From assembly GCA_026120185.1 (NCBI GenBank), contig JANUWF010003366.1, positions 558,001 through 622,000 on the forward strand: a stretch of DNA of 64,000 nt, given 5' to 3'. Below, piece after piece: positions 46,131 to 57,968 of this stretch; positions within the stretch are counted from its first letter, which is position 1; each line of letters begins with the position of its first letter. This DNA comes from Voacanga thouarsii. Its lineage: Eukaryota > Streptophyta > Magnoliopsida > Gentianales > Apocynaceae. Under the pieces are notes generated by a model. The model was not told the DNA's origin and did not search any database. It was given only the letters and a program-made list of their open reading frames with translations. Made by a program: the position numbers and the translations under genes.

Positions 46131-47792
46131 ATGTCTTCTAATGAAGGATCATTGAGGGAGGGGAGTCAGAGGGTCGGAGCCTTATACTCCATCCCCTACT
46201 CAGCCTACAAAGGCTTTCAGTGCCTCATTCATTACATGGCTCTATTGGAGATGAGGGAGTACCATCCCCGGCTTTTCAATCATCCGCCGCTTCAGCCTTC
46301 GCATTCCGTTGGGTTGCAAGTTACGACTCCCGACCTTGGATTGTTCCACTGGGAAACGGGTAAGTAACATATTCATACTTTGTAAGATGTTGATTATTAG
46401 TTCAATTATTATTATTATTTTTGAGATTAACATAACTATATTGTACATTGTCATTGCACCAAAAATAGGTTCACTGGCTCTGACAAATGTGTCCGAGAAA
46501 TTTCAAATATAATACAAGCAGTATTTCACCGGTTCGTATCCGACATACACGCACGTCCCGATAACCGTGCGAGACTTATGGTTTCAAGAATTTGGGGTAA
46601 GCAATTTTTGAGTATTTTTTATCGTTTAAGTACTATGTTATATGTTAATCGAAATCTTAATCATGATCATGCGTAAATATTTTCGGTGGAGGGAAGAGTA
46701 TGCTTCGCTAATTCGATCAACTTGGGAAAAGAAGTGTCGGACGCGATTTTCGGACATAATGTCTAGGCCGAGGAAGAGGGATGATTGGATATGTCCTCAT
46801 TGGATAGAGGCACAAGTATTGGAATGACATTTGCGAGTACCGGAGATCGTAGAAGTATCGAAGCTCTCATCCACCAACAAAAAGAATCGTGGGAGTAGCC
46901 GCACCCATACCGGAGGGTCTATTTCGTTCACAGAACACGAGGACCGTTTGGTAATTCACCTTCACTTAATTAATTATTAATCTAAATTGTTTTATTACAA
47001 ATTTATGTAAGATTGTAATGATTACATTGTGTTAACATAAATGTAGCGGTCCAAGGAGGGGAGTTCTTTTAGCTACACAGACATGTTTGAGACATTACAT
47101 GTCTTTCAGAGCAGGCCACAAAAGGGTAAGTTTGTCAGTGAGCGATCTCGCCAGACATTGGTACTATATAGATTAAATATGTTGAAATTCTTTATAATGT
47201 GTGGAATTTGTATTTTATTTTGATAATTACTATTGACAATTCTTTTTTTTTTTTAGGATGAGGTGCGAAATCTCATACGTAGCACTCCTCGATCCGAGTC
47301 TAGTGACTCGTAGAACTCGTTGTTCCTCTTGATGAAAAAGCCATGTTTGTAAAGGCACAAGGCGGGTTCAAAAGGGGACGAGTTTTTGGGTTAGGCTCGG
47401 AGGCGACACATGTTCGAACTAGACTCGTCTCAAAGTGGATCGCATGCATCTTCCCCTACACAAGTTGATATTGGACATCTAGTAGAGCAAAGGGTTCAAC
47501 AGCCGAGCAGAGATTTAATCGACAAATAGACTTGTACCGGGACTTCATGAGGCAACAGCAGTCTACATTTGGTGGTTGGATGGCAGCTATGTCGGACAAA
47601 ATGGGTATTCCCGCACCATCTATGCCATCCATAGAGGAGATAGAAGCGCGCATTGCGGCCGCTAATGTCGAAGATGAAGATCCAAATGTTGACGATGGAT
47701 TTGATCCAGCCGATGAGCACCCGGGCCCACGTAGGGGCTCTCGTTCCCCTCCTCCACCCCCTTCGCATACCGCTCCTTCATTGCTTACATAG
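46131..47792 (+). pseudogene. CACTA-2 second gene: Ptta/En-Spm-type protein (Transposase_24-like)
   Basis: ATG at 46131: MSSNEGSLREGSQRVGALYS, then a first exon ending about 46360 (GLFHWETG, donor gtaag). Next exon: QYFTGSYPTYTHVPITVRDL with WFQEFG and a donor. Then KYFRWREEYASLIRSTWEKK, RFSDIMSRPRKRDDWICPHW and, after frame changes, STNKKNRGSSRTHTGGSISF with TEHEDR. These are hallmarks of the plant Ptta/En-Spm family. The C-terminal exon (about 47480-47792) reads MRQQQSTFGGWMAAMSDKMG, then an acidic and proline-rich tail. CACTA elements pair a TNP2 gene with such a TNPA-like DNA-binding gene. Frameshifts near 46520 and 46830 break it. Confidence 0.8.
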
Positions 47793-48045
47793 ACTTGTTA
47801 TATTTATTTTTATACTCTTTATACACTATTACTTATTTTTGTGAATTATTTTACTTTTTTAGATACTTATTATGTATTTTATATTATATTTTAATATTTA
47901 ATTATATTTATTTGGGTTTATTTTTAATTTTTTATAGTATTTTTTTGGATTATGAACATAGTGTTGATATTTATTTGTATAATATTTCAGGGTTGATTTA
48001 TTGGGAATTAATAATTTAAAATAAATATAATAATAAAAAAATTAT
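47793..48045. other. AT-rich 3' end of the Ptta gene region
   Basis: No gene. Likely 3' UTR and spacer before the subterminal repeats. Confidence 0.5.
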
Positions 48046-48507
48046 TGCAAAACCCTCGCAAATTGCGAGGGTATTGCGACGGTCAAAACCGCGGGTTTGC
48101 TTGGGCCCTCGCAAAACCGTCGCAATTTGCGAGGGTTTTGCGAGAGCACAAGGTTGGCCCTCGCAAAACCCTCGCAAATTGCGACGGTTTTGCGAGGGTC
48201 ACGACTTGGGGTTAATTCTCCCCTCGCAAAACCCTCGCAAAATTTGCGACGGTTTTGCGAGGGTCACTGTTTTTCGTCGCAAAACCGTCGCAAAAATTGT
48301 TCCTTTGGTGAAGCTTGACCAAAAAATATTCATCGCAAAGTCCTCGCAAAACCGTCGTAAATAGCAACAAATTTTTTTGTCCCTCGCAAAACCGTCGCAA
48401 TTTGCGACGGTTGGCCGTCGCAAATTGCGACGTCGTTTTTTGCGACGGCTAAAACCGTCGCAAAAACGGTCAGCGACGGTTTTGCGAGGGTTTTTGGCCG
48501 TCGCAAA
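48046..48507 (-). repeat. CACTA-2 3' subterminal repeat array
   Basis: Dense inverted and direct copies of ccctcgcaaaaccgtcgcaa and its complement. Same core motif as at the 5' end but without the A/T-only spacers. Confidence 0.88.
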
Positions 48508-48527
48508 TGGCGATTTTTCCTGTTGTG

Positions 48528-49487
48528 CATGGAGCTTCTTTTAGGCTTTTTTTTTATAATCCAATTCTTGGTAATCTTCTAGGCCTTTGGCTTGTTAGTT
48601 TGGAAGACTTGAAAGTCCTCTGTTGTAATCCATTGATTCTTGTTGTTTCCCGAGGATCCTTTGAATGCACGTTAGCCTTCCATCTCCCTTCTTTAGATGA
48701 ACTATGATGCTTCGTGAATTCCTATCAGTCAATTACAAAATATTTCCAAAATTTTACAAGGATTATATAATACTTATAAAAAGTTTTGTTATTTTTCAAT
48801 TTAGTCGTTATAGTTGATTATTGGGCAAGAGAAGCCTACAATGCTAATTCATCACTTGAATAGCAACGGAATGCAGCTATGTCTTTCTCTTAACACTTGA
48901 ATGTGGAGAGACAATCTGACTCCTTGACTCTAATTCATCAGCTCAAAGGCCACTTCAATATTCCATTGAAGTTATCACAGCAACATGTGCTCAAATGGAG
49001 GCTTCTTCAAAGAACGAAATCAGTTCATTTTCTGCACGTTTATGGAAAAGCCAATGAGCCTGCAGACTATATGGCCAACTTAGGGGTCATTCAATCTTAG
49101 AAGTCATGCAATCTTTTCACTTGACAATTGCACACTCTCCGCATCAAATGGAGTAGTAAACGACTTCTTATTACTTCAATAAAATTTTTGGCCTATGGGG
49201 ATGGGAAAAAAAAAAAAAGTAGTAGATTAGTGGGCATTCCCATAAGTCTTTGAAAGTTGCAACACTAGTGATGATTATGACATACTTGATATTATATATA
49301 TGTATACGATGCATATATGCACAACAAATAGATACACACATAATATATAAATATGCAATGCATACACACATAAGTATGTAGGTGTAAGTTTATAAATATA
49401 CGCCAACCCCCACAGCCAACGGAATCCAGCAATTGTGAACTCATATGCTTACCATCGCCCCATCGCCAACAAGAAAATTATCTATGA
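48528..49487 (+). other. Right flank of CACTA-2
   Basis: Continues the sequence interrupted at 37629. Mostly unassigned, with an RNase H-like remnant at 48835-49100. Confidence 0.5.
48835..49100 (+). pseudogene. RNase H-like (RVT_3) remnant
   Basis: REAYNANSSLE near 48835, then VERQSDSLTLIHQLKGHFNI and HFLHVYGKANEPADYMANLG (to 49100). The E-x-D-S-L and H-V-x-x-x-x-N-x-x-A-D-x-x-A-N-L-G patterns are those of plant RVT_3-type RNase H domains, found at LINE 3' ends and as host copies. It has stops and no catalytic N-terminus. Confidence 0.45.
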
Positions 49488-50760
49488 CACTACAAGAAAA
49501 TAAGGAAATTGCGACGAATTTTTGCGATAGCCAAATTCCGTTGCAAATTTACGACAACTCACCGATAGCAAATAGAATGTCGACTGGCCCTCGCAAATCT
49601 GTCTCTACTTAGCGACATAGTAGCAACGGTCATTTTTTGAGGTGGATTTGCGACGGATACAAAGAAGCCGCTAAAATCCCTTGCAAAATTGTGAGGGATT
49701 TGCGACAAAATCTATTATTTTTAAAAAATGCAATAAAAAAAATAATAAAGTATTGCTCTAGCTAATCCGTCGCAAATCTATGATGGATTTGCGACGGCAT
49801 ATTTTATTAAAAAATTCGAAAAGGAAAATATGCACTGAGAAAAATATTTGCAGTGGATTTGCGATAGTTTGCCATACGCCATTGCAAATCCCTCGCAAAG
49901 TTGAGAGGGATTTGCTACAAATTTTTATTTTCAACAAAAATGAAAAAAAAAAATTGCTTGCTCTAGCTAATCCGTCGCAAATCTACTACGGATTTGCGAC
50001 GGCCACTTTAAAAAAATTAAAAAGGAAAATACGCACCAGATGGAAATTTTTTTAGCGAATTTGTGACGGTCAACTAAGGCCGTCATTTGCGACGGATTTT
50101 TCTTTTGAAAAAAAATGAATTAAAAAAATAAAAATGCTTACTCTAGCTAATTCATCGCAAATATACTACGGATTTGTGACGGTTTCTTTTGAAAAAAATT
50201 GAAAAAGGAAAATATTCATTAAGGAAAATATTTGTAGTGGATTTGCGACGGGGTGCAATTCCCTCTCAATTTTGCTAGGGATTTGCCACGAATTGGTGTT
50301 TTGGAAAAAAAAAATGAAGTAAAAAATAAAAATGCTTGCCCTAGCAAATCTTTCACAACTCTACTACGGATTTGCGATGGCATCTTTTGAAAAAAAAATT
50401 AAAAAAGAAAAAACCCATTAGGAAAATGTTTACAGCGGAGTTGCGATAGGGTGAGAGGGATTTGCGACAGCTTTGATAGATGGCGTCGCAAATCCCTCTC
50501 AATTCTGCGAGAGATTTGCGACGGATTGGTGTTTTGGAAAAAATGAACTAAAAATTAATAAAAGTACTGGCTCTTGGGAATCCACCGAACATCTACTACG
50601 AATTTGCGATAACCACTTTTATAAAAAAAATCAAATTGAAAAATAGAAATAGTTTGAAGCGGATATGAGGCGGTCGTGCAATTGTTCGTCGCAAATCCGT
50701 CTCAAAATTGCGAGAGATTTGCGACGAATTGGTGGTTTTATCTAATGAAGTAAAAAATAA
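49488..50760 (+). mobile_element. CACTA-type end with subterminal repeats (one end only)
   Basis: Starts CACTACAAGAAAATAAGG, followed by many atttgcgacgg-type repeats. A unit of about 180-230 bp marked by gctctagctaatccgtcgca recurs at about 49752, 49957, 50136, 50334 and, weakly, 50565. No matching right terminus or transposase is visible, so it is a truncated or end-deleted CACTA relative of CACTA-2. Confidence 0.7.
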
Positions 50761-51479
50761 AAAAAAAATGTATCACTCAAATAATTCCAATCTAAATGCA
50801 TTTAAAATTACTTATTTAAAATTCTTTTTTATAATATTTTAAACTATATACACGGTGTGTGTACTTATCATTGAACATGTCCATGATTTTCTTACTAATA
50901 TTGCTTATTATATAAAATATTCTTACATGTTCTTTATATACAATTTTCTTAGAGTTGAAATATGGGTATCATGACAAGAACTACTTCCGTATTTTATAAG
51001 TTGAGTAATAAGTTGTTCCATTATGATATTCCAAAATAATTCTTTGAACACATAACAGAAAAAAAAAAAAAAAAAGAAAGTGAAATATAGAACTTTACTA
51101 AACTAAAAAACTGAACTAGAATGGAATATATACTAAAACAACTTGCCTACTTTATCTTTGGAATTAGAGTATGAGCACTTAATTTAGAGTATTACATCCT
51201 TATTGAGATTATTTATGTGACATACTCATTCACCTTTTTTTTTTATGAGTATTAAGAGTGCTTGTGGAATAATGTAACTAATTTATTCTTGCAAAGTGAT
51301 GACTCATTTTTATTTGTGAAAAATGATTTATTATATTAAATTAAATATTGTTATGAAGAAATGTTATTACGATTATTTTAATAAGAGAAACAAATTTTAT
51401 AAGTTTTCCAAACACTATTTTGAATTATTTGAGTTTATTATGAGGATTATGAGGGTGCATATGCGATAAGGTGAATTAT
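50761..51479. other. AT-rich spacer
   Basis: No gene, repeat family or RNA recognised. Confidence 0.5.
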
Positions 51480-51680
51480 CACTATAAGAAAAAGTAACTT
51501 TCATAACACCTTTTTCACGACACTTTTTAAAAAGTGTAACAATAGAGTGACTATAATGACACTACGTTTATTAGTGTCGTTATAATAAAACCAAAACTAC
51601 GTAGTTTTAATATGTTGGCTTAAATTAAGGGATCTATTATGACACTTCTTTGTGTCACGTAAGATAATATTTCAAGAAAA
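51480..51680 (+). mobile_element. Second CACTA-like terminus (fragment)
   Basis: CACTATAAGAAAAAGTAAC followed by repeats of gacact / agtgtc (atgacactacg, agtgtcgttata, atgacacttc). Different subterminal motif from CACTA-2, so another subfamily. It stops where the duplicated unit (copy B) begins. Confidence 0.5.
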
Positions 51681-52199
51681 TATATCAATGTGTTATTATT
51701 ATATAATGACATGAACATTTTAAAATATATTACAATATGTAATTATACAAAAATTTGGTGATCAAATAATTTTGAATTTTGATTAATATATAAACATTTA
51801 TATTTTTGTAGCTAAACTTTATCAATTATCAAGGGTTTAGCTACGGAGACATAAAAAAAAAAAAATTCCCTCCAAATTTTTTTTTCCAGAATTTCATATG
51901 GCTATAGCTAAACCCTAGCAAATAGCGAGGCTTTAGATATGGAGATATCAAAAAAATTTCCAAAAATTTTGGAGGGCCATTACTAAACCCTAGTAAAATA
52001 GAAAGGGTTTAGCCATGGCTATACAAATTAAATTCCCCTTCTTCAACAAAGTAAACAACCGTAGCTAAACCATCGCTAGTAGCGACGGTGTAGCGTGGGA
52101 ATAGGGTATAGTCGCTATATTGCGACAGCCATTTACAACGGTTTAGAGTTTAGTAGTAATTTAGATACGGATTAGCGACAGCTATTTGAAAAATATGTT
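51681..52199 (-). repeat. CACTA-1-type subterminal repeat block, copy B
   Basis: Matches 18285-18760, beginning atatatcaatgtgttatt. Contains aaccctagcaaatagcgagg-type repeats. It extends slightly further (gatacggattagcgacagct) than copy A. Confidence 0.7.
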
Positions 52200-52229
52200 T
52201 TATTTTTTGAATTTTGGATACTGTAGTAG

Positions 52230-53520
52230 TATTGTCGTTCATTAAATATTTGTTATGCAGATCCTCTACCATCCTTGTCTGCCTTTACTGCAGCTGTTTA
52301 ATCTCAGTACTGAGCCTTTCTTGCTCCTCAAACTTCTTAGCCTCTATCCACTTCACTGCAAGGGCCTTACACTCCTCGGATAATCGCATCTGCGCTGAGT
52401 ACAAGTGATGGAGCCGGGTCACATCAACGCATAAACACCCATTTTCCACCTCAACCATGGGAAATGTAGTCCAAATCTTATCGTAGAAGTAAGTTGTAGC
52501 GGCATGCTGGCGCCTGTTAGGCCTACGTCCCTGAGATGCCTCTGTTACAGGCGGATGCTCCTATGCTTACTACTGTGGCTCCTAAGGCTGTTGTTGTGGT
52601 GGCTGCTGTTGTGGCTCCTCACCCCTATTTCTCCACTCCCTAGGTGTGAGCCACATTTACTTTTATTTATCAAATGATAACTCACAATTTATCAGGGTAC
52701 TCTCAAAAACTATGTCACTAGAGGAGGAAGGGACTGGTATCTCTCCTATAGGAGGAACATAGAAATGCTTGAGGATATAAGTAATGAGCAAGGGGAGGAT
52801 AAAAGCTCTGGAGGTGTAGCCAGATGCCACAACCTCTCTCATATAGGAGATAAGGATGGGAGCTAGTGGGATAGACTAGGAATGGATCATCTTGTCGAAA
52901 GCATAAATATCAATCACCCAAACCTCTTTAAGAATAGTAGCTCGAGAGGAAACAATGAAGCCTCAGAGATGAACAATAAGCTGAAGCTGCGGGGCATGTT
53001 GGTGACTTGTATGATCACAGTGGATCTTGCTTGGGTGTAGAATAACTTAAACTCCAGACGGGAAGCAAAGAAATCCCAACCAGGCTTGGAGGCGACCCCT
53101 TTATTAGAGTTATTTCTCTCTACTCAAAGATCCCTCATCCTCTATTCTAAGAAACTTAGCTAGTACCCTTTACATAAGTGAATAGACACCCCCTCACTAT
53201 AGTGTCTATAGTCCTCAAAAAACTGTTCCTCTTGTTAGAGATATTAGTAAAGAACTCCTATATACTCCTGTCAACCCCAAAATGGAAGCTCAACCAATTT
53301 GTTTGAATAAAACTACTAAATGTTGGTCGCAGTCAAGTTTTGGATCTACAATCACAACTACCGTGTTATGGATCGTAGTGTTGTACCGCTCCTCCCATTC
53401 ATCATCAACAAAATGTTTATGAGAGTTGGTAGGGTCAGCAGTAGGAGGCTGGGAAGAGAATGCTTCCCCTCTCTTCCTCTAGGGAGGAAGCTTGGAAGGT
53501 CCTTGTCTATGTGGCATAGC
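52230..53520 (-). pseudogene. Transposon-associated protein remnant (Transposase_32-like), copy B
   Basis: Minus strand, collinear with 19080-19930 and longer at its C-terminus. Pieces: WDFFASRLEFKLFYTQARST, VWVIDIYAFDKMIHS, a stop, then SIPLAPILISYMREVVASGY and TSRAFILPLLITYILKHFYV. A Gln-rich and charged C-terminal part follows (RNRGEEPQQQPPQQQP, CKALAVKWIEAKKFEEQERL) at 52640-52240. Several stops and frame changes. The shared MIHS-stop shows inactivation before duplication. Confidence 0.5.
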
Positions 53521-55999
53521 AGAAGATATATGGAAAACAGGTAAAAAGGAGAGGTCTCCTTCTATAAAAAAATAAACAACACCCCATAATACAATATACC
53601 AAAACAACTCAGACCAAATCACAACCACACCAATCTAAAACTCAACCCACCAATCCACCAATTGACAATAACTCAACCTCTATTTCTCAACACAGCTGCA
53701 ACTGTAACACCCCACTACCTAGGCCTGACAGGGCCGGGGATGTCGCCCCGTCCAAAGGACAAGGGGTCTTTATAACTAGGTCACACAAAAGAAAATAAAA
53801 GTAATACTTTAAAATTGAACTTATTACAACCCAAAAATACATGAACAAATCCAAAATAAATTGTTCGCTACCATCTCTCAAAACAACACATAAGAAAAAT
53901 AACATAAAGTTTACAAAGCATAGGCAACAAATCTAGCTATTCATCTCCACAGCAGGATCGACCTGAAAACATGGCATAAAAGGGTGGTGAGATAAAAATA
54001 TCAGTAAGTCCGTGTGTGCTTTGAGTGTTCAGTGAAAACAGTTCGTGAATGCAGAATATGAAAACTTTATAAAAGAAATATTTGCAAGCATTAATCATTA
54101 GTCAAAAACAGGAGTGGTGTTTTCGGCTTTTCCAGCCATACGTAATTTATAAGATCAACCACTCAAAAGAAAGGATTATGGGTTACCACACGTTGGGCCC
54201 CATAATCGGATGGCCAGTATGCCACACTTTGTGCATACTGCCGGTCAGAATGCCGACACTTTGTGCAGACTGACAAAAGGTTGGTGATCGGCCTACCGGG
54301 CAAGATACTCCTCCTTCTCTATACCCAAACAACAACCGGGTGTCCATTCCGACAAAACACAGTCACTTGACTGAAATAAAAACTGCTAGCTCGGACCGGC
54401 ATGACTAAGTAGTACTGACGTTTCTCTCAGTTGAGTTTTATCTTCTGGAGGTGGCCTCCTGCCAGAAGACTCACTCTTGCTCTTCAAAACTAGTACTACT
54501 AGCCTACCCTTATTGAGTACTCAACGATAATTGTCCCACTTGGGAGAAAACCGATAAAATATAGCTTTGCTTGAAAATGGCAATCAAAGGTTTCTAAAGT
54601 CCATGCCAAAATCAGTTTTAGAAATAGTTCAGTATTTGAGTAAAACTGCTTTGAAAATTTTCAAATAATTGGTTTGACTGAATCAAGAAAAGAAACAGTC
54701 CTTAATTGCCTTTATCAAATCAGTATTCACATACCTCGTGTTTAGCATGCCATGGTAACCTTTTACAACAAACAAGTTTTATGCAGGAGCTTACCTGCTT
54801 CTTTGCTTGCTATACTCAAAAATCTTCCAAGGTTGACCTAACCCCTGCCTGGGGTAAACACCAAACATAAGGTCATATTCAAGCTATACCCGTCTTACAT
54901 AAATAATTCTTAGCTCAACTAGATACATCCATGACTAACCATGATTTTAATGTCCTAAGCTTTAAGGCTAGATGCTGAAGAATTTTACAAACTAAGTCTA
55001 GTTTGATAGATTGAAATAACTAGGGGTTCTAAAATAATTGTTAATAAATTATAGACTCAAATAATAATTCTTGAGTGTTATTATTAGTAAATAAACCAAG
55101 GTTTGAATTTTAAATATTATTAAGTCCTAATACTATTTAATATTAAGAAATTTAAAAGTAGCTTTATAATAAATTAAATAAATAATAATTTAAAAATAGC
55201 TTTATTATAAATAAATAATAAATTAAATAATTTTTAATTAATTAATTAATTTTTTAATAGATAATAATTATTTAGTAATAAATAAAATTAGTAATAAATG
55301 AATTTTATTAAATTTTTGTTTAATAAAAATATTAATAGTCTAATTAAATATTCCAATCCAAATCCCCTAGTGTTTCGAATTTTGAAGGAACTATAGTAGT
55401 AATTCTAATTTTTTTGTAATAAATTTTGTTAATGAATATAACTTAGAATTAATAAGAAAATAATCTTTTATCATGATTTTTCTAGTGTTAGAAAAGATTC
55501 ATGATCACATTCTCCATCATCAAACAATCAATCCATTCATGAACATGCACTTGAACTATCGCATACCATCACATGGCCAAAATCCTACTAAGCATAATCA
55601 TCACTCATGGCTTCCATGGAGAATAAGAACATAAAAGCCTAATCACCCTTGATGTCATAATATCTAATCATGCTTCAAACATCCATAAAATTCATTGAGC
55701 ATGAAGAACATAAATTGATTCAAAGGAAAACACATACATCCTAGTCATATACAACCATCATCATGCCATAACTTCATTCCCCTAATCCACATGCAGATAC
55801 TCAATCTCCCAATCATAATCCATTTCTCTATCATCAACTAGGAGACATAATTTCAGAATTTAATAAGATAAATTTAGGGATGAATACTTGATTGTCGAGT
55901 CCTTCGATGAAGATAAAAGAAGGTCCATGCGCAATGGAATGACTTGAATGGTCCAACGAAACAACATCCATGGTTGATGGTGGTTCAACCATTTCGGTT

Positions 56000-56001
<2 letters not shown>

Positions 56002-56055
<54 letters not shown>
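56002..56055. repeat. (GA)n microsatellite
   Basis: Uninterrupted GA dinucleotide run inside the LTR-like insertion. The Ser/Leu frame on the minus strand is an artefact. Confidence 0.97.
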
Positions 56056-56056
<1 letters not shown>

Positions 56057-57652
56057 GATAGAATGATATATTCGAATGGAAGAAGATGAACAAGAAGGTT
56101 GTTCATGACTCACCTTGTTGATGTTCTTGAGGTCCTCAAGAAAAGCTGATTTTTGATCCGGTTGAAAAATCTTGATTGCGAGATTTCGTGTTATAAATGG
56201 CAGAAATGAAGTCTAGGGATTAAGTAGAGATGATCTGGAGTTTTTGAGAGTGATTGGAGGGGTTTGGAGTTGGTTTAGGCTTAAAGAAGTTTAGTGTGTG
56301 TTCTTGGTGTTCTTGGTGTTTGTAGGTGAAAATAGAGAGAAATTAGAAGAAATGCTGCTGGAATTTGGTAGAGGGCTGGCCGAATGGTAGAGTATGATTG
56401 AGGGTTTCGGTTTTCAGCAAGGAAGAGTAAGGGTGATCAGATTTTATTTGAATTTTAAATGGAGAAAATAGTGGAGATGTTTAAGGTAGGTGGTTAGCAA
56501 TGGTGTTTGATCAAGAGTGGTCTCTATGGTCTTTAATGGTGTCGGCTAGAACAAGACTGTTTTGCTGAAATGATTGAAGGCTAAATGTTGCTCAAGTTGG
56601 CCGAAATTCAGTCCATAAAGGCAGAGAAAATTCTGGTTGTTTCAGCTTAATGCAGGAGTGATTTATGAGAGTGAAATGCTGGAATTTTTTTGAAGTTCAA
56701 ATGGTGTTTGAATGGAGTGATCTTAGGAGTGTTTTGTGGAGCAGCTATAGAGTCCTTAAGCTTCAAGGTAAGTGTGGGTTTAATGGTGTTCAGTATATGG
56801 CTGAATAAGGCTCAATTCTACAGAGATTGAAGGTGGCTTTCGGTCCTAGGCTAGAAAGGAACATGGCTGGAAAAAATTGTGTTCAAGTGTTCATGGCTTT
56901 TCCGAAATTGCAGATTTTTGGTGCAGGATTTTCGCACCTTCTTGGCTCGGTTTTTCAGTGGTTCTTCAGGGTTGTTTGAGGGTCTTCCAATGGTGGTTTT
57001 TCAGCCTCATTTCTGGACAAATGCAGAGAAGTTTGCCGGCTTGAAAATGAACTAAAAACAGCTTCATTTCCTTGAGGAAAAGCTGCGAATGGCCCAGAAA
57101 AATTTCTGGTTTGGTGCTGTTTTGTGCAGTCCGAAAATTGCACAATTTTTCCAGCTTCCAAGCCACTTGAAATGATAATTTTCTTGGCAGCAAATGAATG
57201 GATTTATGGCCTGAATTTTCGAAGGAAAGGGCTGCAACAAATCTGGAAAATTTCCAGATTTCCCTACCACTAAAACATGAACATCTTGAAGATGGATTTG
57301 AAGGTCTTTCCATGGTGATTGATTTTCTCTTGGAACCTTCCTATTTCTCCTCCTAATTTTCGGTCAACCTCCCTTCCCCAAAGCTGATTTTCGAAATTCA
57401 AGGGAAAGAATTTATCACAGAAATTTTTTGGAATTCAAAGAAAAAGAATTAAGGGATTTTAGTTTATTTGAATTATGAAAATGCTAGGACAAAGCTAGAG
57501 GTAATAAATTGGACAAGAATTCTTTTAGGACATGAGGATAAGATTAGGACATTCTCTTCATGTCTCCCCTAAGACAATCATTCCTACTTTCGTGGGATGC
57601 AAGAAAACAAAAATTCAAACTTAATTAAGATAATCATGCTAAAAGCTTAAAT

Positions 57653-57719
57653 GATGGGATTTGAACTCATGACCTTAGAGATTAATTCCAAGATTCTAAC
57701 CACTTAACCACACTAACTC
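57653..57719 (-). other. tRNA-like sequence with pol III box A and box B
   Basis: Minus strand: tggttaagtgg (box A-like, 57710-57700) and agttcaaatcc (box B-like, 57668-57658), spaced about 32 bp. The intervening text cannot be folded by eye into a full cloverleaf with an acceptor stem. I regard it as a decayed tRNA-derived piece in the LTR-like element. Confidence 0.35.
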
Positions 57720-57968
57720 TTGTTCTTATTTTCTCACCCACATATTTTTCTTATCTACTCCTCAAGCTATCTTCCTATTCTGACCTCAAGCAAAATTACC
57801 ATTTTACCCCTCCTACTCAATAAGTATAACTAAGCGTTTAAACCTATAATCCACGATTCTAAAGCACATAAAATCATTCAAAAACACATATATTCATGCA
57901 AAATAATATGATATGCATTCCCGACCCCCTTACTCTAGGGTTGGTTTTAGGTGGGGTTTCACAGCAAC

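Larger units (their letters stand above)
37630..48527 (+). mobile_element. CACTA-2: complete CACTA (En/Spm) transposon
   Basis: 10,898 bp. The left end is CACTACAGGAAAAATCGC and the right end, inverted, CACAACAGGAAAAATCGC. Both are flanked by the 3-bp target duplication CAT (37627-37629, 48528-48530). Subterminal repeats occupy 37648-38850 and 48046-48507. Inside are a C-rich leader, a TNP2-type transposase gene and a second Ptta-type gene, both on the plus strand and both broken by frameshifts. The architecture matches autonomous CACTA elements; this copy has decayed but its ends are complete. Confidence 0.95.
53703..57963. mobile_element. 4.26 kb LTR-like insertion, probable solo LTR
   Basis: Absent from copy A at 20121. 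Ends TGTAACACCCCA ... TGGGGTTTCACA form a short inverted repeat, flanked by a perfect 5-bp target duplication GCAAC (53698-53702, 57964-57968). These are the features of an LTR retrotransposon end. No internal PBS, PPT, second LTR or coding domain is visible, so the simplest reading is a long solo LTR (Tekay/Del-type LTRs can reach this size). A non-autonomous element is the alternative. Confidence 0.8.

Noticed and set aside
48074..48530. Frames with repeated SQNPRKL/AKPSQI peptides on both strands
   Set aside because: Translations of CACTA subterminal repeats. The same peptides appear at the other end of the element and at 49780-50055.
51480..52199. One single transposon covering both the CACTATAAG end and the following repeats
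   Set aside because: The subterminal motifs differ and the sequence switches to the duplicated unit at 51681, so they are treated as two elements.
55834..56106. Ser-Leu repeat protein on the minus strand
   Set aside because: Artefact of the (GA)n microsatellite at 56002-56055.
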